Assembly: GCA_024223125.1 (NCBI GenBank)
Contig: JAAEOP010000087.1
Span: forward strand, 1 to 24,290
Direction of reading: 5' to 3'
DNA: 24,290 nt
From: Chloroflexota bacterium
Lineage (GTDB): Bacteria; Chloroflexota; Anaerolineae; Promineifilales; Promineifilaceae
Part shown: in pieces, positions 9,158 through 16,013 of the stretch
How positions within the stretch are numbered: the stretch's first letter is position 1
Layout: each line of letters begins with the position of its first letter
The notes under the pieces: generated by a model
The model's input: the letters and a program-made list of their open reading frames with translations, nothing else
Databases searched by the model: none
Told to the model about the DNA's origin: nothing
Translations under genes and position numbers: made by a program

Positions 9158-10132
9158 TTAATCAGATTTCTTGCGACGGCCGGCCGCAAAACCGCCAAAC
9201 ATCTGCCCCAACATAGAATGTTGCTCAGTATCCGGCGCCGACTGATCTTCCCACTCATTCTTTTCTCGCTTCAGCAGCCATTTATCTCGTTCAATACTGA
9301 GTTCTTCTAACACGGCCGTTACCACCTCTGGATCATTTTCAGCAATCAGGCGGCGCAAATCGGCCAACTCCTCGATCAGCGCTTCCAGCCAATGCAAGGT
9401 CGCTTCCTTATCATTAAGAGCCATCAAAGTAATGTCCTCATTGTGAGCCAGTGGCTGGGTCGCCAGATTAAAGGGCTGCCCGGCAAAGCGCAGTATATCT
9501 GCCCAGGCTGATGATTTTTGGGCTGTTTTGAAGAGAGCGGCGGCGATCAATCCCGGCAATGTTTCGGTTCCTTGCAAAAGATTGTCATATTCATCGGGAT
9601 CAATGAAATACGGCCGCGCGCCCATCACCAAACCCACATTCACGGCCGTTTGCACCGCATCCGGGTCTACATCAGGTGTAGGCATCAAACAAAAGACGGA
9701 GTTTTGAAATAAATCGGCTGCGGCTGCTTCTGGAGTGTCACGGCCGTCGTCTAACCATCGGGCAGCCAACACCGGCGACGCACCCACATAATGTCCTCTT
9801 TGTAAATATTGCTGTGCCCACGCCAACCCCGGCCCTTTTAGATTAGAAAAATCCAAAATAAGGGTATGTTCCTGCACTTCGCTGCCAATGGTGCGTAAAT
9901 TGTCTTCTAGTTCAGAAACGGCCGTCGTCAATATCAAAATATCCGCCTGGCGAGCTGCCTTAGCTAGATTCCGTTCCGTTTTGTGGACAGCGCCCACGCC
10001 TAAAGCAGCTTGAGCGACCTCGTCATCTTCATCATAACCAACCAGTGTCATATCCAGCTTTTCTTGCACCGCCAGACCGACAGAAGTTCCTGTTCGTCCT
10101 AAACCCACAATCGTTATCGTTTGTGCCTTCAT
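9158..10132 (-). CDS. TyrA/prephenate dehydrogenase-like NAD(P)-binding protein, catalytic motif missing
   Basis: The N-terminus has a Rossmann motif (TIVGLGRTGTSVGLAV) and acidic LVGYDED. The order of segments follows prephenate/arogenate dehydrogenase: LILDFSNLKGPGLAWA, then YVGASPVLAARWLDDG, LFQNSVFCLMPTP, and DEYDNLLQGTETLPGLIAAAL. In true TyrA the second is an HPM motif with the catalytic His and the last reads DEHD...SHLPH. Both histidines are absent here, so tyrosine synthesis is unlikely and the substrate is unknown. The C-terminal about 60 residues are charged and end in MLGQMFGGFAAGRRKKSD. ATG 10132 is favoured (GGAG 6 nt before). It sits about 90 bp after the HD gene in the same direction. 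Confidence 0.8.
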   Translation of the reverse strand: MKAQTITIVGLGRTGTSVGLAVQEKLDMTLVGYDEDDEVAQAALGVGAVHKTERNLAKAARQADILILTTAVSELEDNLRTIGSEVQEHTLILDFSNLKGPGLAWAQQYLQRGHYVGASPVLAARWLDDGRDTPEAAAADLFQNSVFCLMPTPDVDPDAVQTAVNVGLVMGARPYFIDPDEYDNLLQGTETLPGLIAAALFKTAQKSSAWADILRFAGQPFNLATQPLAHNEDITLMALNDKEATLHWLEALIEELADLRRLIAENDPEVVTAVLEELSIERDKWLLKREKNEWEDQSAPDTEQHSMLGQMFGGFAAGRRKKSD

Positions 10133-10156
10133 CATCTACTCCGTCTATTTTAGAAA

Positions 10157-10198
10157 AATCCGTGATAATCCTGTAAATTCGCGTCATCCGCGTTCCAT
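10157..10198. repeat. Degenerate ATCCGYG repeat in the HD/TyrA-like gap
   Basis: Units ATCCGTGATA, ATCCTGTAAA, TTCGCGTC and ATCCGCGTT follow one another at about 10-bp spacing. Similar ATCCGTG-type strings recur in intergenic DNA of many environmental bacteria, and one ATCCGTGTTCC lies here at 11540-11550. It separates two same-strand genes and has no coding potential. Confidence 0.5.
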
Positions 10199-10221
10199 TC
10201 AGACCCTCCCGAAAAATACTC

Positions 10222-10743
10222 CTAACTACGATCATCAGCCCATTGCAGGGCGCGTAACCGTTCATCCTGGACTGTACCAGCCACAACTGTTTCCGCCAAT
10301 ACATCTTGATGCCGCTGAATCAGATCAATCGTCAGTTCATCACAGCCAGCGGCGGTGGCCATTTCAGCCCCCCAGGTTGGATGCTGCGCTTTGACGATAA
10401 ACGGTCGTCGCCAACCACGCGCCTCCCCTTCACCCCAACCAGCCGCCTTATGCGGCCACATCTTACTGCCCAAAACCACAATAACACGCTCCCAAATAGT
10501 CAGCGAAACGGCCGTTTTGCCCACATCATGCAGCAGCGCCGCCTTAAGCAAAGCGGCCTGTTCATACCCCGCCGACCGCAGCAATTGCATCACGCGCACA
10601 CTATGCCATTGATCATTCGGGGGAAAACAGACAAACAACTTCAACTCTTGGGGGTTGAGTACGGCCGCTACCTCCGCCCACACCTCTTCCGTTAATGGTT
10701 TGGCCCACAATGTTTGCCAAAACTGCCACAGCCGGTAACACAT
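10222..10743 (-). CDS. HD-domain protein (putative metal-dependent phosphohydrolase)
   Basis: A 173-residue protein with the HD superfamily pattern: His47 (DQWHSVRVM), His72-Asp73 (ALLHDVGKT), His121 (KAQHPTWGA) and His145 (LIQRHQDVL). HD proteins hydrolyse phosphate esters such as nucleotides or cyclic dinucleotides; the substrate here cannot be told. The chain is rich in Trp, and its N-terminus (YRLWQFWQTLWAKPL) is amphipathic rather than a clear membrane segment. It starts 27 bp after the M50 protease stop, so the two are probably cotranscribed. A single HD domain with no GAF, PAS or REC partner argues against a c-di-GMP-specific HD-GYP protein. Confidence 0.85.
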   Translation of the reverse strand: MCYRLWQFWQTLWAKPLTEEVWAEVAAVLNPQELKLFVCFPPNDQWHSVRVMQLLRSAGYEQAALLKAALLHDVGKTAVSLTIWERVIVVLGSKMWPHKAAGWGEGEARGWRRPFIVKAQHPTWGAEMATAAGCDELTIDLIQRHQDVLAETVVAGTVQDERLRALQWADDRS

Positions 10744-10770
10744 CTCAAATTCCCAATCCCAGCAAACAGC

Positions 10771-11442
10771 CTAAATAATGAGGAAACCACCCCCGGTAAA
10801 CAAAGGCATGAAGAAACCAATAATCGGGTTGATAATTTCAAAGGCGAGGTTGAAGCCCACGGCCGGCAGCAGAAAAAACACACCCAAAAAGATTAACATA
10901 CTGTATTGGTAAAGTTGATCCAATTGAATAGAAATATCGGGTGGTAAAACGCCCAGTAAAATGCGAAAGCCATCCAGCGGCGGAATAGGGATCAGATTAA
11001 AAGCGCCCAGTAACAAATTGTAATAAACACCAAACATCAAAAAAGAATACAAAGAAGGCAGCACTTCACTAGGTAAGGTAAATTCTACCAGACCCAATAG
11101 AATTGGCAGCCCCATCAAGGCCGCCATCAACAAATTGGCCAGTGGTCCGGCAATAGCCACAATTGCAAATGCCCGGCGCGGATTGCCCCGAAAGTACGTC
11201 GGATTAATGGGTGTAAACGCCCAGCCAAACCCAATCAGCGCCGCCAGAATAAAGCCGGTGCGGTCCAAATTTTTGATGGGGTTCAAGGTAATACGCCCAT
11301 AAGATCGCGGCGTGGGGTCGCCCAACCGGTCTGCTACAACAGCATGGGCCAATTCATGGTAAGCAAAGGCAAAAATCAAGACGATAATAAAAGATATGCC
11401 CGTCGAGATTGGGAATTCTGCCCCGCGCAAAAAGAGTAACAT
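10771..11442 (-). CDS. M50 family (site-2-type) membrane metalloprotease
   Basis: An integral membrane protein of 223 residues. The zinc motif HELAH is at 29-33 inside a transmembrane helix (IIVLIFAFAYHELAHAVVA), followed by the conserved RITLNPIKNLDRTG. The second metal-ligand motif is NLIPIPPLDGFRIL, with Asp157. Hydrophobic segments at about 13-38, 62-78, 91-118, 130-155 and 180-205 fit a minimal site-2 protease without PDZ domain. Such proteases cut transmembrane segments of regulators; the target is unknown. AAGGAA lies 9 nt before the ATG. It is first of a minus-strand run with the HD and TyrA-like genes. Confidence 0.93.
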   Translation of the reverse strand: MLLFLRGAEFPISTGISFIIVLIFAFAYHELAHAVVADRLGDPTPRSYGRITLNPIKNLDRTGFILAALIGFGWAFTPINPTYFRGNPRRAFAIVAIAGPLANLLMAALMGLPILLGLVEFTLPSEVLPSLYSFLMFGVYYNLLLGAFNLIPIPPLDGFRILLGVLPPDISIQLDQLYQYSMLIFLGVFFLLPAVGFNLAFEIINPIIGFFMPLFTGGGFLII

Positions 11443-11752
11443 AGACTTTGTTCCTTATATATCAATAGCGCAACACTCACCTAAACCTGGCTGCATTTTT
11501 ATATACACGGACGAGAAAAACACGAGTTCTTCTTATTTTATCCGTGTTCCCCCTATCTGTATATACAATTCTCTGGTGACTTTTGCAGTATTGTCTTATA
11601 TATTTTAATATGACCGTGAAGTATACCGTACCCCCAATTCAGCGGCGAATCCCTCCAGCCCTCCTTAACCACAACTCAGAAAGCACGGCCGTAGCCCATC
11701 CGCGTAACGGCCGTAGTTGCATTGGCACATCCCTGGCTTATAATTCCTGCCT
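11443..11752. other. 310-bp divergent intergenic region
   Basis: The region lies between the divergently transcribed M50 and DUF951 genes. It holds an inverted pair ACACGGA (11505-11511) / TCCGTGT (11541-11547), AT-rich stretches, and two ACGGCCGT octamers (about 11686 and 11707). A perfect TATAAT stands next to the DUF951 start. I see no coding sequence and no clear promoter for the M50 gene. Confidence 0.6.
11739..11744 (+). promoter_or_regulatory. -10 box of a probably leaderless DUF951 transcript
   Basis: TATAAT ends nine bases before the ATG at 11753, so transcription should start within one or two bases of the initiation codon. The 8 nt between are TCCTGCCT and contain no Shine-Dalgarno. 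The best -35 (TTGCAT, 16-nt spacing) is weak. Confidence 0.55.
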
Positions 11753-11956
11753 ATGTACATCGAAATTCATGTAGGCGACCAGGTTCGCCTGCGAAAAAAA
11801 CATCCTTGCGGCAGTTATGATTGGACAGTGGTGCGCATCGGGGCTGATATTGGGCTTGTGTGCCATGGCTGCCAGCGTAAAATCATGCTACCACGAGGCA
11901 TATTCAACAAACGTCTCAAAACCATCCTCAAGCGGGCTGATGAAGAAACAGAATGA
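11753..11956 (+). CDS. DUF951 family protein
   Basis: A 67-residue basic protein matching the DUF951 pattern: an early VGDQVRLRKKHPCGSYDW, then VVRIGADIGLVCHGCQRKI, then MLPRGIFNKRLKTIL. Three cysteines (one in HPCG, two in CHGC) are conserved features and could bind a metal. Homologs in Firmicutes and Chloroflexota often lie near replication or translation genes, and the function is unknown. Here the stop codon overlaps the ATG of the GT2 gene (ATGA at 11953-11956), so the two are translationally coupled. No Shine-Dalgarno precedes the start; see the -10 box entry. Confidence 0.92.
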   Translation: MYIEIHVGDQVRLRKKHPCGSYDWTVVRIGADIGLVCHGCQRKIMLPRGIFNKRLKTILKRADEETE

Positions 11957-13413
11957 GCAAAATACTCGTCACAATCTACTGGCTCAGTGTGGCGGCCCTC
12001 TCCGTCTACGGCATTCTCGGCTTGTATACCTTTGGGCAATATTGGCGCCGCCGCCACGATACGTTTCCCAGCCCGCCTCTTCCACCTGATCCCCCACCCG
12101 TTACCATCCAACTACCCATTTACAATGAACAATTTGTTATTGAGCGTTTAATTCAAGCGGCCGTTGCCCAAGATTACCCTCGCCACCGCCTACAAATTCA
12201 GATCGTAGATGATTCGACCGACGCCACCACAACCAAAGCACAGCATCTGGCTGCCCACCATAATAAAAGGAATGGGGTAGATATTTCTCTCGTACACCGG
12301 CAACAGCGTACTGGTTACAAAGCGGGTGCTTTAGCCAATGCCCTTCCCTCAGCCCGCGGAGAATACATCGTCATTTTTGATGCAGACTTCCAACCACAGC
12401 CTGACTTTTTACAACAAACCATTCCCCACTTTTTGGCTGACGGCCGTCTAGGCATGATCCAAACTCGCTGGGGCCATCTCAACGACAGCGAATCCGCCCT
12501 CACCGCTGCCCAGGCTATTGCCCTAGACAAACATTTTGTCATGGAACAAACTGTGCGCCATCGCGCCAACCTGTTCCCCAAATTCAACGGCGCCGGCGGC
12601 GTCTGGCGGCGTGCCTGCTTAGAAACATCCGGCGGCTGGCAAGATGATACTGTCTGTGAAGATTTATGCCTCAGCACCCGCGCCCTGCTTAAGGGTTGGC
12701 AATTTCGCTTCTTAAACGATGTCGTTGCCCCGGCCGAAATTCCAATCTCCATGGCCGCTTACAAAAATCAACAAGCACGTTGGGCCAAAGGCTCTTTCCA
12801 ATGCCTACGGAAATATATCTGGCCTATTTTAAGCACCCATGAACAAACCATTTCCGCCCGACTGTACGCCATCCTGACCATGTCCGCCTATGCTACACAT
12901 ATATTAGTTATTCTCCTTTTGCTACTGCAACCGCTCCTCATCTGGCTAGATTATCAAGTTCCGGCCTGGATTTGGTTGTTTACTCTGGCCAGTTTGGGGC
13001 AACCACTCCTCTTTATTTTCGGTCAACAGGTACTTTATCAAGACTGGGTACGGCGGCTGCGTCATTTTCCAACGTTAATGTTAATTGCGATTGGTCTGGC
13101 GCCCACCAATTCACGAGCGATCTTTCAGGCTGGCGTCGGCCGTCATCACCCCTTCATCCGCACCCCCAAAAATGTCCCTTTCAGCCACCACCCCGGCTAT
13201 ACCCTCCCCTATGACAGCATTCTCCTGGTCGAACTGTTCCTGGCGCTCTATGCACTGTTAGGCATATTCATCGCCATCAAGCGCCACAATCTTGGCCCCA
13301 TCTTCTTCCTGGTTGTTTGTGCCTCCGGCCTGGGCTACGTGGCGCTGCTCACCCTGCGCGAACACATTGACGGCCGTCACACCCCCTTTACCCCCCCCAC
13401 CAGCGCCGATTAA
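11953..13413 (+). CDS. Membrane glycosyltransferase family 2 (processive, cellulose-synthase-like)
   Basis: An inverting GT-A transferase fused to membrane helices. There is one N-terminal helix (about 5-28) and at least four near the C-terminus (about 312-333, 337-355, 405-430, 440-465). Catalytic motifs are in order: DDS at 86-88, DAD at 143-145, ED at 236-237 (TVCEDLCLS) and QQARW at 273-277. The Q(Q/R)xRW motif marks processive enzymes of the cellulose/glucomannan/hyaluronan type that polymerise and export a polysaccharide. The product cannot be told from sequence, and a non-processive lipid glycosyltransferase remains possible. At 486 residues it lacks a PilZ domain, so direct c-di-GMP control is not indicated. 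Its start overlaps the DUF951 stop by 4 bp. Confidence 0.93.
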   Translation: MSKILVTIYWLSVAALSVYGILGLYTFGQYWRRRHDTFPSPPLPPDPPPVTIQLPIYNEQFVIERLIQAAVAQDYPRHRLQIQIVDDSTDATTTKAQHLAAHHNKRNGVDISLVHRQQRTGYKAGALANALPSARGEYIVIFDADFQPQPDFLQQTIPHFLADGRLGMIQTRWGHLNDSESALTAAQAIALDKHFVMEQTVRHRANLFPKFNGAGGVWRRACLETSGGWQDDTVCEDLCLSTRALLKGWQFRFLNDVVAPAEIPISMAAYKNQQARWAKGSFQCLRKYIWPILSTHEQTISARLYAILTMSAYATHILVILLLLLQPLLIWLDYQVPAWIWLFTLASLGQPLLFIFGQQVLYQDWVRRLRHFPTLMLIAIGLAPTNSRAIFQAGVGRHHPFIRTPKNVPFSHHPGYTLPYDSILLVELFLALYALLGIFIAIKRHNLGPIFFLVVCASGLGYVALLTLREHIDGRHTPFTPPTSAD

Positions 13414-13484
13414 GCCACCAAATACAATTTGCATCAATTACGTTTCCAGGCTTATTTCAAGGGATACGCGGCGTTCTTGTTAAC

Positions 13485-13536
13485 AAGTCCCCGGCACTCC
13501 TCTCAATTTCCAGTATAGCTAAGCGCCGGGGATTTT
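13485..13536 (+). terminator. Probable terminator of the DUF951-GT2 pair
   Basis: AAGTCCCCGGC (13485-13495) pairs with GCCGGGGATTT (13525-13535), allowing one G-T. The second arm runs into TTTT on the plus strand. It lies 72 bp after the GT2 stop. The arm also resembles the CCCGGCACT repeat family described elsewhere in this window. Confidence 0.55.
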
Positions 13537-13581
13537 CGAGACATCAACAAAACTTCCGCGCACTCTATTTCAAGAAAACAG

Positions 13582-13665
13582 TTGACAATATTGATTTTCT
13601 CAACTAATATCTTGACATATTGAAATTTTTCTCACTTGACTGTAAATATTTACAATATATAGATT
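13582..13665 (+). promoter_or_regulatory. AT-rich promoter of the DUF2089/SHOCT operon with a 14-bp palindromic operator
   Basis: Three TTGAC cores occur in tandem at 13582, 13612 and 13636; the first two lie in near-repeats TTGACAATATTGA and TTGACATATTGAA. The downstream one, TTGACT (13636-13641), has a usable -10 at TATAGA (13658-13663, 16 nt) or TAGATT (13660-13665, 18 nt). A perfect palindrome TGTAAATATTTACA (13641-13654) fills the spacer, where a bound repressor would block RNA polymerase. AAAAGGA follows before the ATG at 13689. The region is strikingly AT-rich compared with its surroundings. Confidence 0.7.
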
Positions 13666-13688
13666 AAAATTCACAAAAAGGAATATTT

Positions 13689-14066
13689 ATGAATCCCGTT
13701 ATTGGTCAATGTCCCATTTGCAGCGAAACCTTACACGTCACCCGCCTCCACTGCCGCCACTGCGACACCGGCATCGAAGGGCACTTCACGTTAGGTCGCA
13801 TGTACCATCTCTCGCCAGAACAATTAGATTTTGTAGAAACATTCATCAAGTGCGAAGGTAAAATCAACCGCGTAGAGCAAGAAATCGGTCTTTCTTATCC
13901 GGCCGTCCGCAGCCGCCTATTAGAAGTTATCAGAGCGATGGGCTTTGAAGTAGGCGAACCAGAACCGGAAGAAGCATCCGCAGAAGCTCGGCGTGAAGTT
14001 CTAGACCAAATAAGCACGGGTGCATTATCGGCCGAAGAAGGAATGAAAATATTACGGGGTGGGTAA
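13689..14066 (+). CDS. DUF2089 family Zn-ribbon/HTH protein, likely regulator of this operon
   Basis: The N-terminus is a zinc ribbon with Cys8, Cys11, Cys22 and Cys25 (CPIC...CRHC). It is followed by the DUF2089 segment GHFTLGRMYHLSPEQLDFVE, then a helix-turn-helix-like stretch KINRVEQEIGLSYPAVRSRL (about 58-77). The last 25 residues (VLDQISTGALSAEEGMKIL) are a SHOCT-like module that recurs in three neighbours. The protein is 125 residues with a good Shine-Dalgarno (AAAAGGA). Being first in the operon, behind a palindromic operator, suggests an autoregulated DNA-binding protein. This is inference from context and fold; members of the family are poorly characterised. Confidence 0.88.
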   Translation: MNPVIGQCPICSETLHVTRLHCRHCDTGIEGHFTLGRMYHLSPEQLDFVETFIKCEGKINRVEQEIGLSYPAVRSRLLEVIRAMGFEVGEPEPEEASAEARREVLDQISTGALSAEEGMKILRGG

Positions 14067-14077
14067 TTCACATCCCC

Positions 14078-14110
14078 AGGTGAGACGCACTTTGTAAGTG
14101 CGTCTCACCT
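14078..14110. repeat. Perfect 15-bp inverted repeat hairpin (AGGTGxGxCGCACTT family, copy 1)
   Basis: AGGTGAGACGCACTT (14078-14092), loop TGT, then AAGTGCGTCTCACCT (14096-14110). It begins 12 bp after the DUF2089 stop. It could act as a partial terminator or mRNA stabiliser inside the operon. Related copies are at 17075-17124 and 23194-23259. Confidence 0.85.
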
Positions 14111-14181
14111 AACCCCAACACGGCGCATTTTCTACTGTCCCCTATCGGCGCAATATGAAAGTCGCCCCATGGAGAAATCTC

Positions 14182-14595
14182 ATGTCCACAAGTCATAAGG
14201 AAATTCTAGATCTATTAGCCAATGGCAAAATCAGCGCCACGGAAGCGGCCGATTTGTTGAGTGGTGTAGGAAAAGAGGTTGAAATTGATAGTGATGATTC
14301 TTCCCCGGAAGACACAATCAAAGTCCTCAAAAAAGAAACGGCCGTCAACTCCAAGAAAGCATCCTGGCTCCACGTCCGTGTCCGTGATCTCGAATCCGGC
14401 CGCAGCAAAGTGACCGTCAACGTCCCTATCGGCATCGTGAAATTTGGTCTCAAAATTGGCGGCCGTTTTTCACCCGAACTCAATGACCTTGACTGGAACG
14501 ATCTCGAGAGCATGATGTACGAGACAGAATCCGGTGTATTAGTAGATGTGCAAGATGAAGAAGGTGGCGAACACGTCCAGGTATTTATTGATTGA
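14182..14595 (+). CDS. SHOCT-like protein, YvlB/LiaX-N-like (paralog A)
   Basis: A 137-residue protein. It has an N-terminal SHOCT-like helical module (HKEILDLLANGKISATEAADLL, about 4-25) and an acidic linker. The compact C-terminal domain carries LHVRVRDLESGRSKVTVNVP, GLKIGGRFSPEL and VDVQDEEGGEHVQVFID. The C-terminal domain is clearly paralogous to the 17142-17519 product. No signal peptide or membrane helix is seen, so it is cytosolic. The ATG at 14182 has GGAGA 6 nt upstream; an in-frame ATG at 14155 lacks one. Function is unknown. Proteins starting with this module are often linked to DUF4097 proteins in envelope-stress operons (LiaX, YvlB). Confidence 0.85.
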   Translation: MSTSHKEILDLLANGKISATEAADLLSGVGKEVEIDSDDSSPEDTIKVLKKETAVNSKKASWLHVRVRDLESGRSKVTVNVPIGIVKFGLKIGGRFSPELNDLDWNDLESMMYETESGVLVDVQDEEGGEHVQVFID

Positions 14596-14607
14596 AGGTA
14601 ATTACTA

Positions 14608-14655
14608 AGACCAGCGAGATTTTGAGTGGCCTCCGGTCGCAAACCTCGCAGGTCT
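14608..14655. repeat. Inverted repeat in the SHOCT-DUF4097 gap (AGACCxGCGAGxTTT type)
   Basis: AGACCAGCGAGATTT (14608-14622) and AAACCTCGCAGGTCT (14641-14655) match at 13 of 15 positions as inverted repeats around an 18-bp centre. The right arm ends immediately before the AAGGA ribosome site of the next gene, so the fold may limit its translation. It belongs to a different sequence family from the 14078 element. Confidence 0.7.
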
Positions 14656-14667
14656 AAGGAAATGATT

Positions 14668-15924
14668 ATGTCTGAAGAAAAAATCTTTACCACAAAAACA
14701 CCCCAAGTCAGCATTACTCGTTGTGATGGCGATTTGGTAATACAGGCAGGAATGGAAGCGGCCGTACACCTCAAAGGGGACAACTTTCAGGTAGATGAAA
14801 CCAAAATGGGCTTCACCATCAGCAGCAGCGGCGACCTAAAACTGCTGCTCCCTGCCGCCGCCGACCTGGCCATAGAAACTGCCAGCAGCGACCTTGTCAT
14901 CAGAAATATCAGCGGCGACATCAGTCTGGGTGACATTCATGGCGACGCCGTGTTGAATGGTCTGGGTCATGTTAAAATCAACACGATTCACAGTGACCTA
15001 TCCGCCAAAAACCTAAATGATGGCTTGAGCGCCACCATAATTCATGGTGATGCTATCCTACGCCGCACCAATAACATCACCCTGCAAACAATCGCCGGAG
15101 ACATTTCTGCCAAAGTAGTAGATGGCGACGTGCATATTGCCGCCAGCCAGGGCGACATCAGCCTCCGTTCTGTTAATGGCGCCGTCACCATTGACCAATG
15201 CCAGCGGGATGTAATTCTACGAAACCTGGGCGGCCGCACACAAGTTAACAACGTACAAGGAGATATCCGCCTACGCGGCGGTCTGAGCGCCACCGAACAC
15301 ACCTTTGCCGCGCAGGGAGATATTATTGTACGCTGGCCGGTAGACAGCCCACTCAATTTTACAGCCCATGCAACCCGTATTAACAACCATGTCCGGCTGG
15401 ACAAGGAATTGGAAATAGATAACACCCTGACTGGTCGCCTGGGAGATGGCGAAACAAATGTGGAATTTACAGCCGGCGGCCGCTTTATCTTAAAAGAAGG
15501 CCGGGTTATAGATTCACGTTGGGAGAATGAGTCCATGAACGAAGAAATGTTCGGTTTTGATTTTGATTTTGCAAATTTGGGTGAACAAATCAGCGCCCAA
15601 GTCAATGAACAGATTGCCCGAGTAACAGCCCATATTGAAACAAATTTTGGCCCAGACTTTACCGAAAACATATCCCGCAAAGTAGCCCATACAGCAGAGC
15701 AAGCGGCCGCTAAAGCGGAACGTGCCGCCGAACGCGCCCGTAAACGAGCCGAAAAACAAGCCGCTCGATCAGCCAATTACGGCCGCACGCCTCCTCCACC
15801 CCCACCAGCCAAACCGACCCCCAAAGCCACACCAGAAGAGCAAGTAAAAATTCTAAAAATGGTAGAGCAAGGCAAAATCACACCTGATGAAGCTGTCATC
15901 TTGTTGAAAGCGTTAGAAAAGTAG
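14668..15924 (+). CDS. DUF4097-type beta-repeat protein with C-terminal SHOCT-like module
   Basis: A 418-residue protein. Residues about 1-260 form a run of short beta repeats with recurring GD(I/V/A) turns (SGDISLGDIHGDAVL, AGDISAKVVDGDVHI, QGDISLRSVNGAVTI, QGDIRLRGG), typical of DUF4097 beta-solenoids. A variable, Phe/Asp-rich stretch (MFGFDFDFANLGEQ) follows. Next come an Ala/Glu/Lys/Arg helix likely to be a coiled coil (about 330-365), a proline linker (TPPPPPPAKPTPK), and a final SHOCT-like module (EEQVKILKMVEQGKITPDEA). There is no signal peptide, unlike surface-exposed LiaX. ATG 14668 has AAGGA 7 nt upstream; the longer reading frame start lacks a site. It is probably a scaffold or sensor partner of the flanking SHOCT proteins (inference). 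Confidence 0.85.
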   Translation: MSEEKIFTTKTPQVSITRCDGDLVIQAGMEAAVHLKGDNFQVDETKMGFTISSSGDLKLLLPAAADLAIETASSDLVIRNISGDISLGDIHGDAVLNGLGHVKINTIHSDLSAKNLNDGLSATIIHGDAILRRTNNITLQTIAGDISAKVVDGDVHIAASQGDISLRSVNGAVTIDQCQRDVILRNLGGRTQVNNVQGDIRLRGGLSATEHTFAAQGDIIVRWPVDSPLNFTAHATRINNHVRLDKELEIDNTLTGRLGDGETNVEFTAGGRFILKEGRVIDSRWENESMNEEMFGFDFDFANLGEQISAQVNEQIARVTAHIETNFGPDFTENISRKVAHTAEQAAAKAERAAERARKRAEKQAARSANYGRTPPPPPPAKPTPKATPEEQVKILKMVEQGKITPDEAVILLKALEK

Positions 15925-15953
15925 CAAGTATGCAAGTGGCAAGTATGCAAGTG
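15924..15953. repeat. Two tandem copies of a 15-bp unit after the DUF4097 gene
   Basis: GCAAGTATGCAAGTG occurs twice head to tail (15924-15938 and 15939-15953), starting in the stop codon. Complementary TTACTTGCAACTTG at 15974-15987 allows folding of the gap. The gap, 15925-16013, is otherwise non-coding. Confidence 0.75.
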
Positions 15954-16013
15954 GAGTAAATACTTGAAACCTGTTACTTGCAACTTGTAACTTATAACCC
16001 GGAAGGTGTAAAA

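Noticed and set aside
12972..13214. Alternative plus-frame open frame within the GT2 gene
   Set aside because: It overlaps the transmembrane part of an intact enzyme and shows no independent start signal.
14193..14783. 196-codon open frame opposite the first SHOCT-like gene
   Set aside because: It spans two plus-strand genes and the inverted repeat between them, and lacks a ribosome site or recognisable domain.
15042..15776. 244-codon open frame on the minus strand across the DUF4097 gene
   Set aside because: Its translation is rich in Ser, Arg, Ala and Pro with no recognisable motif, and the plus strand encodes a clear repeat protein with a ribosome site. It is a by-product of codon bias.
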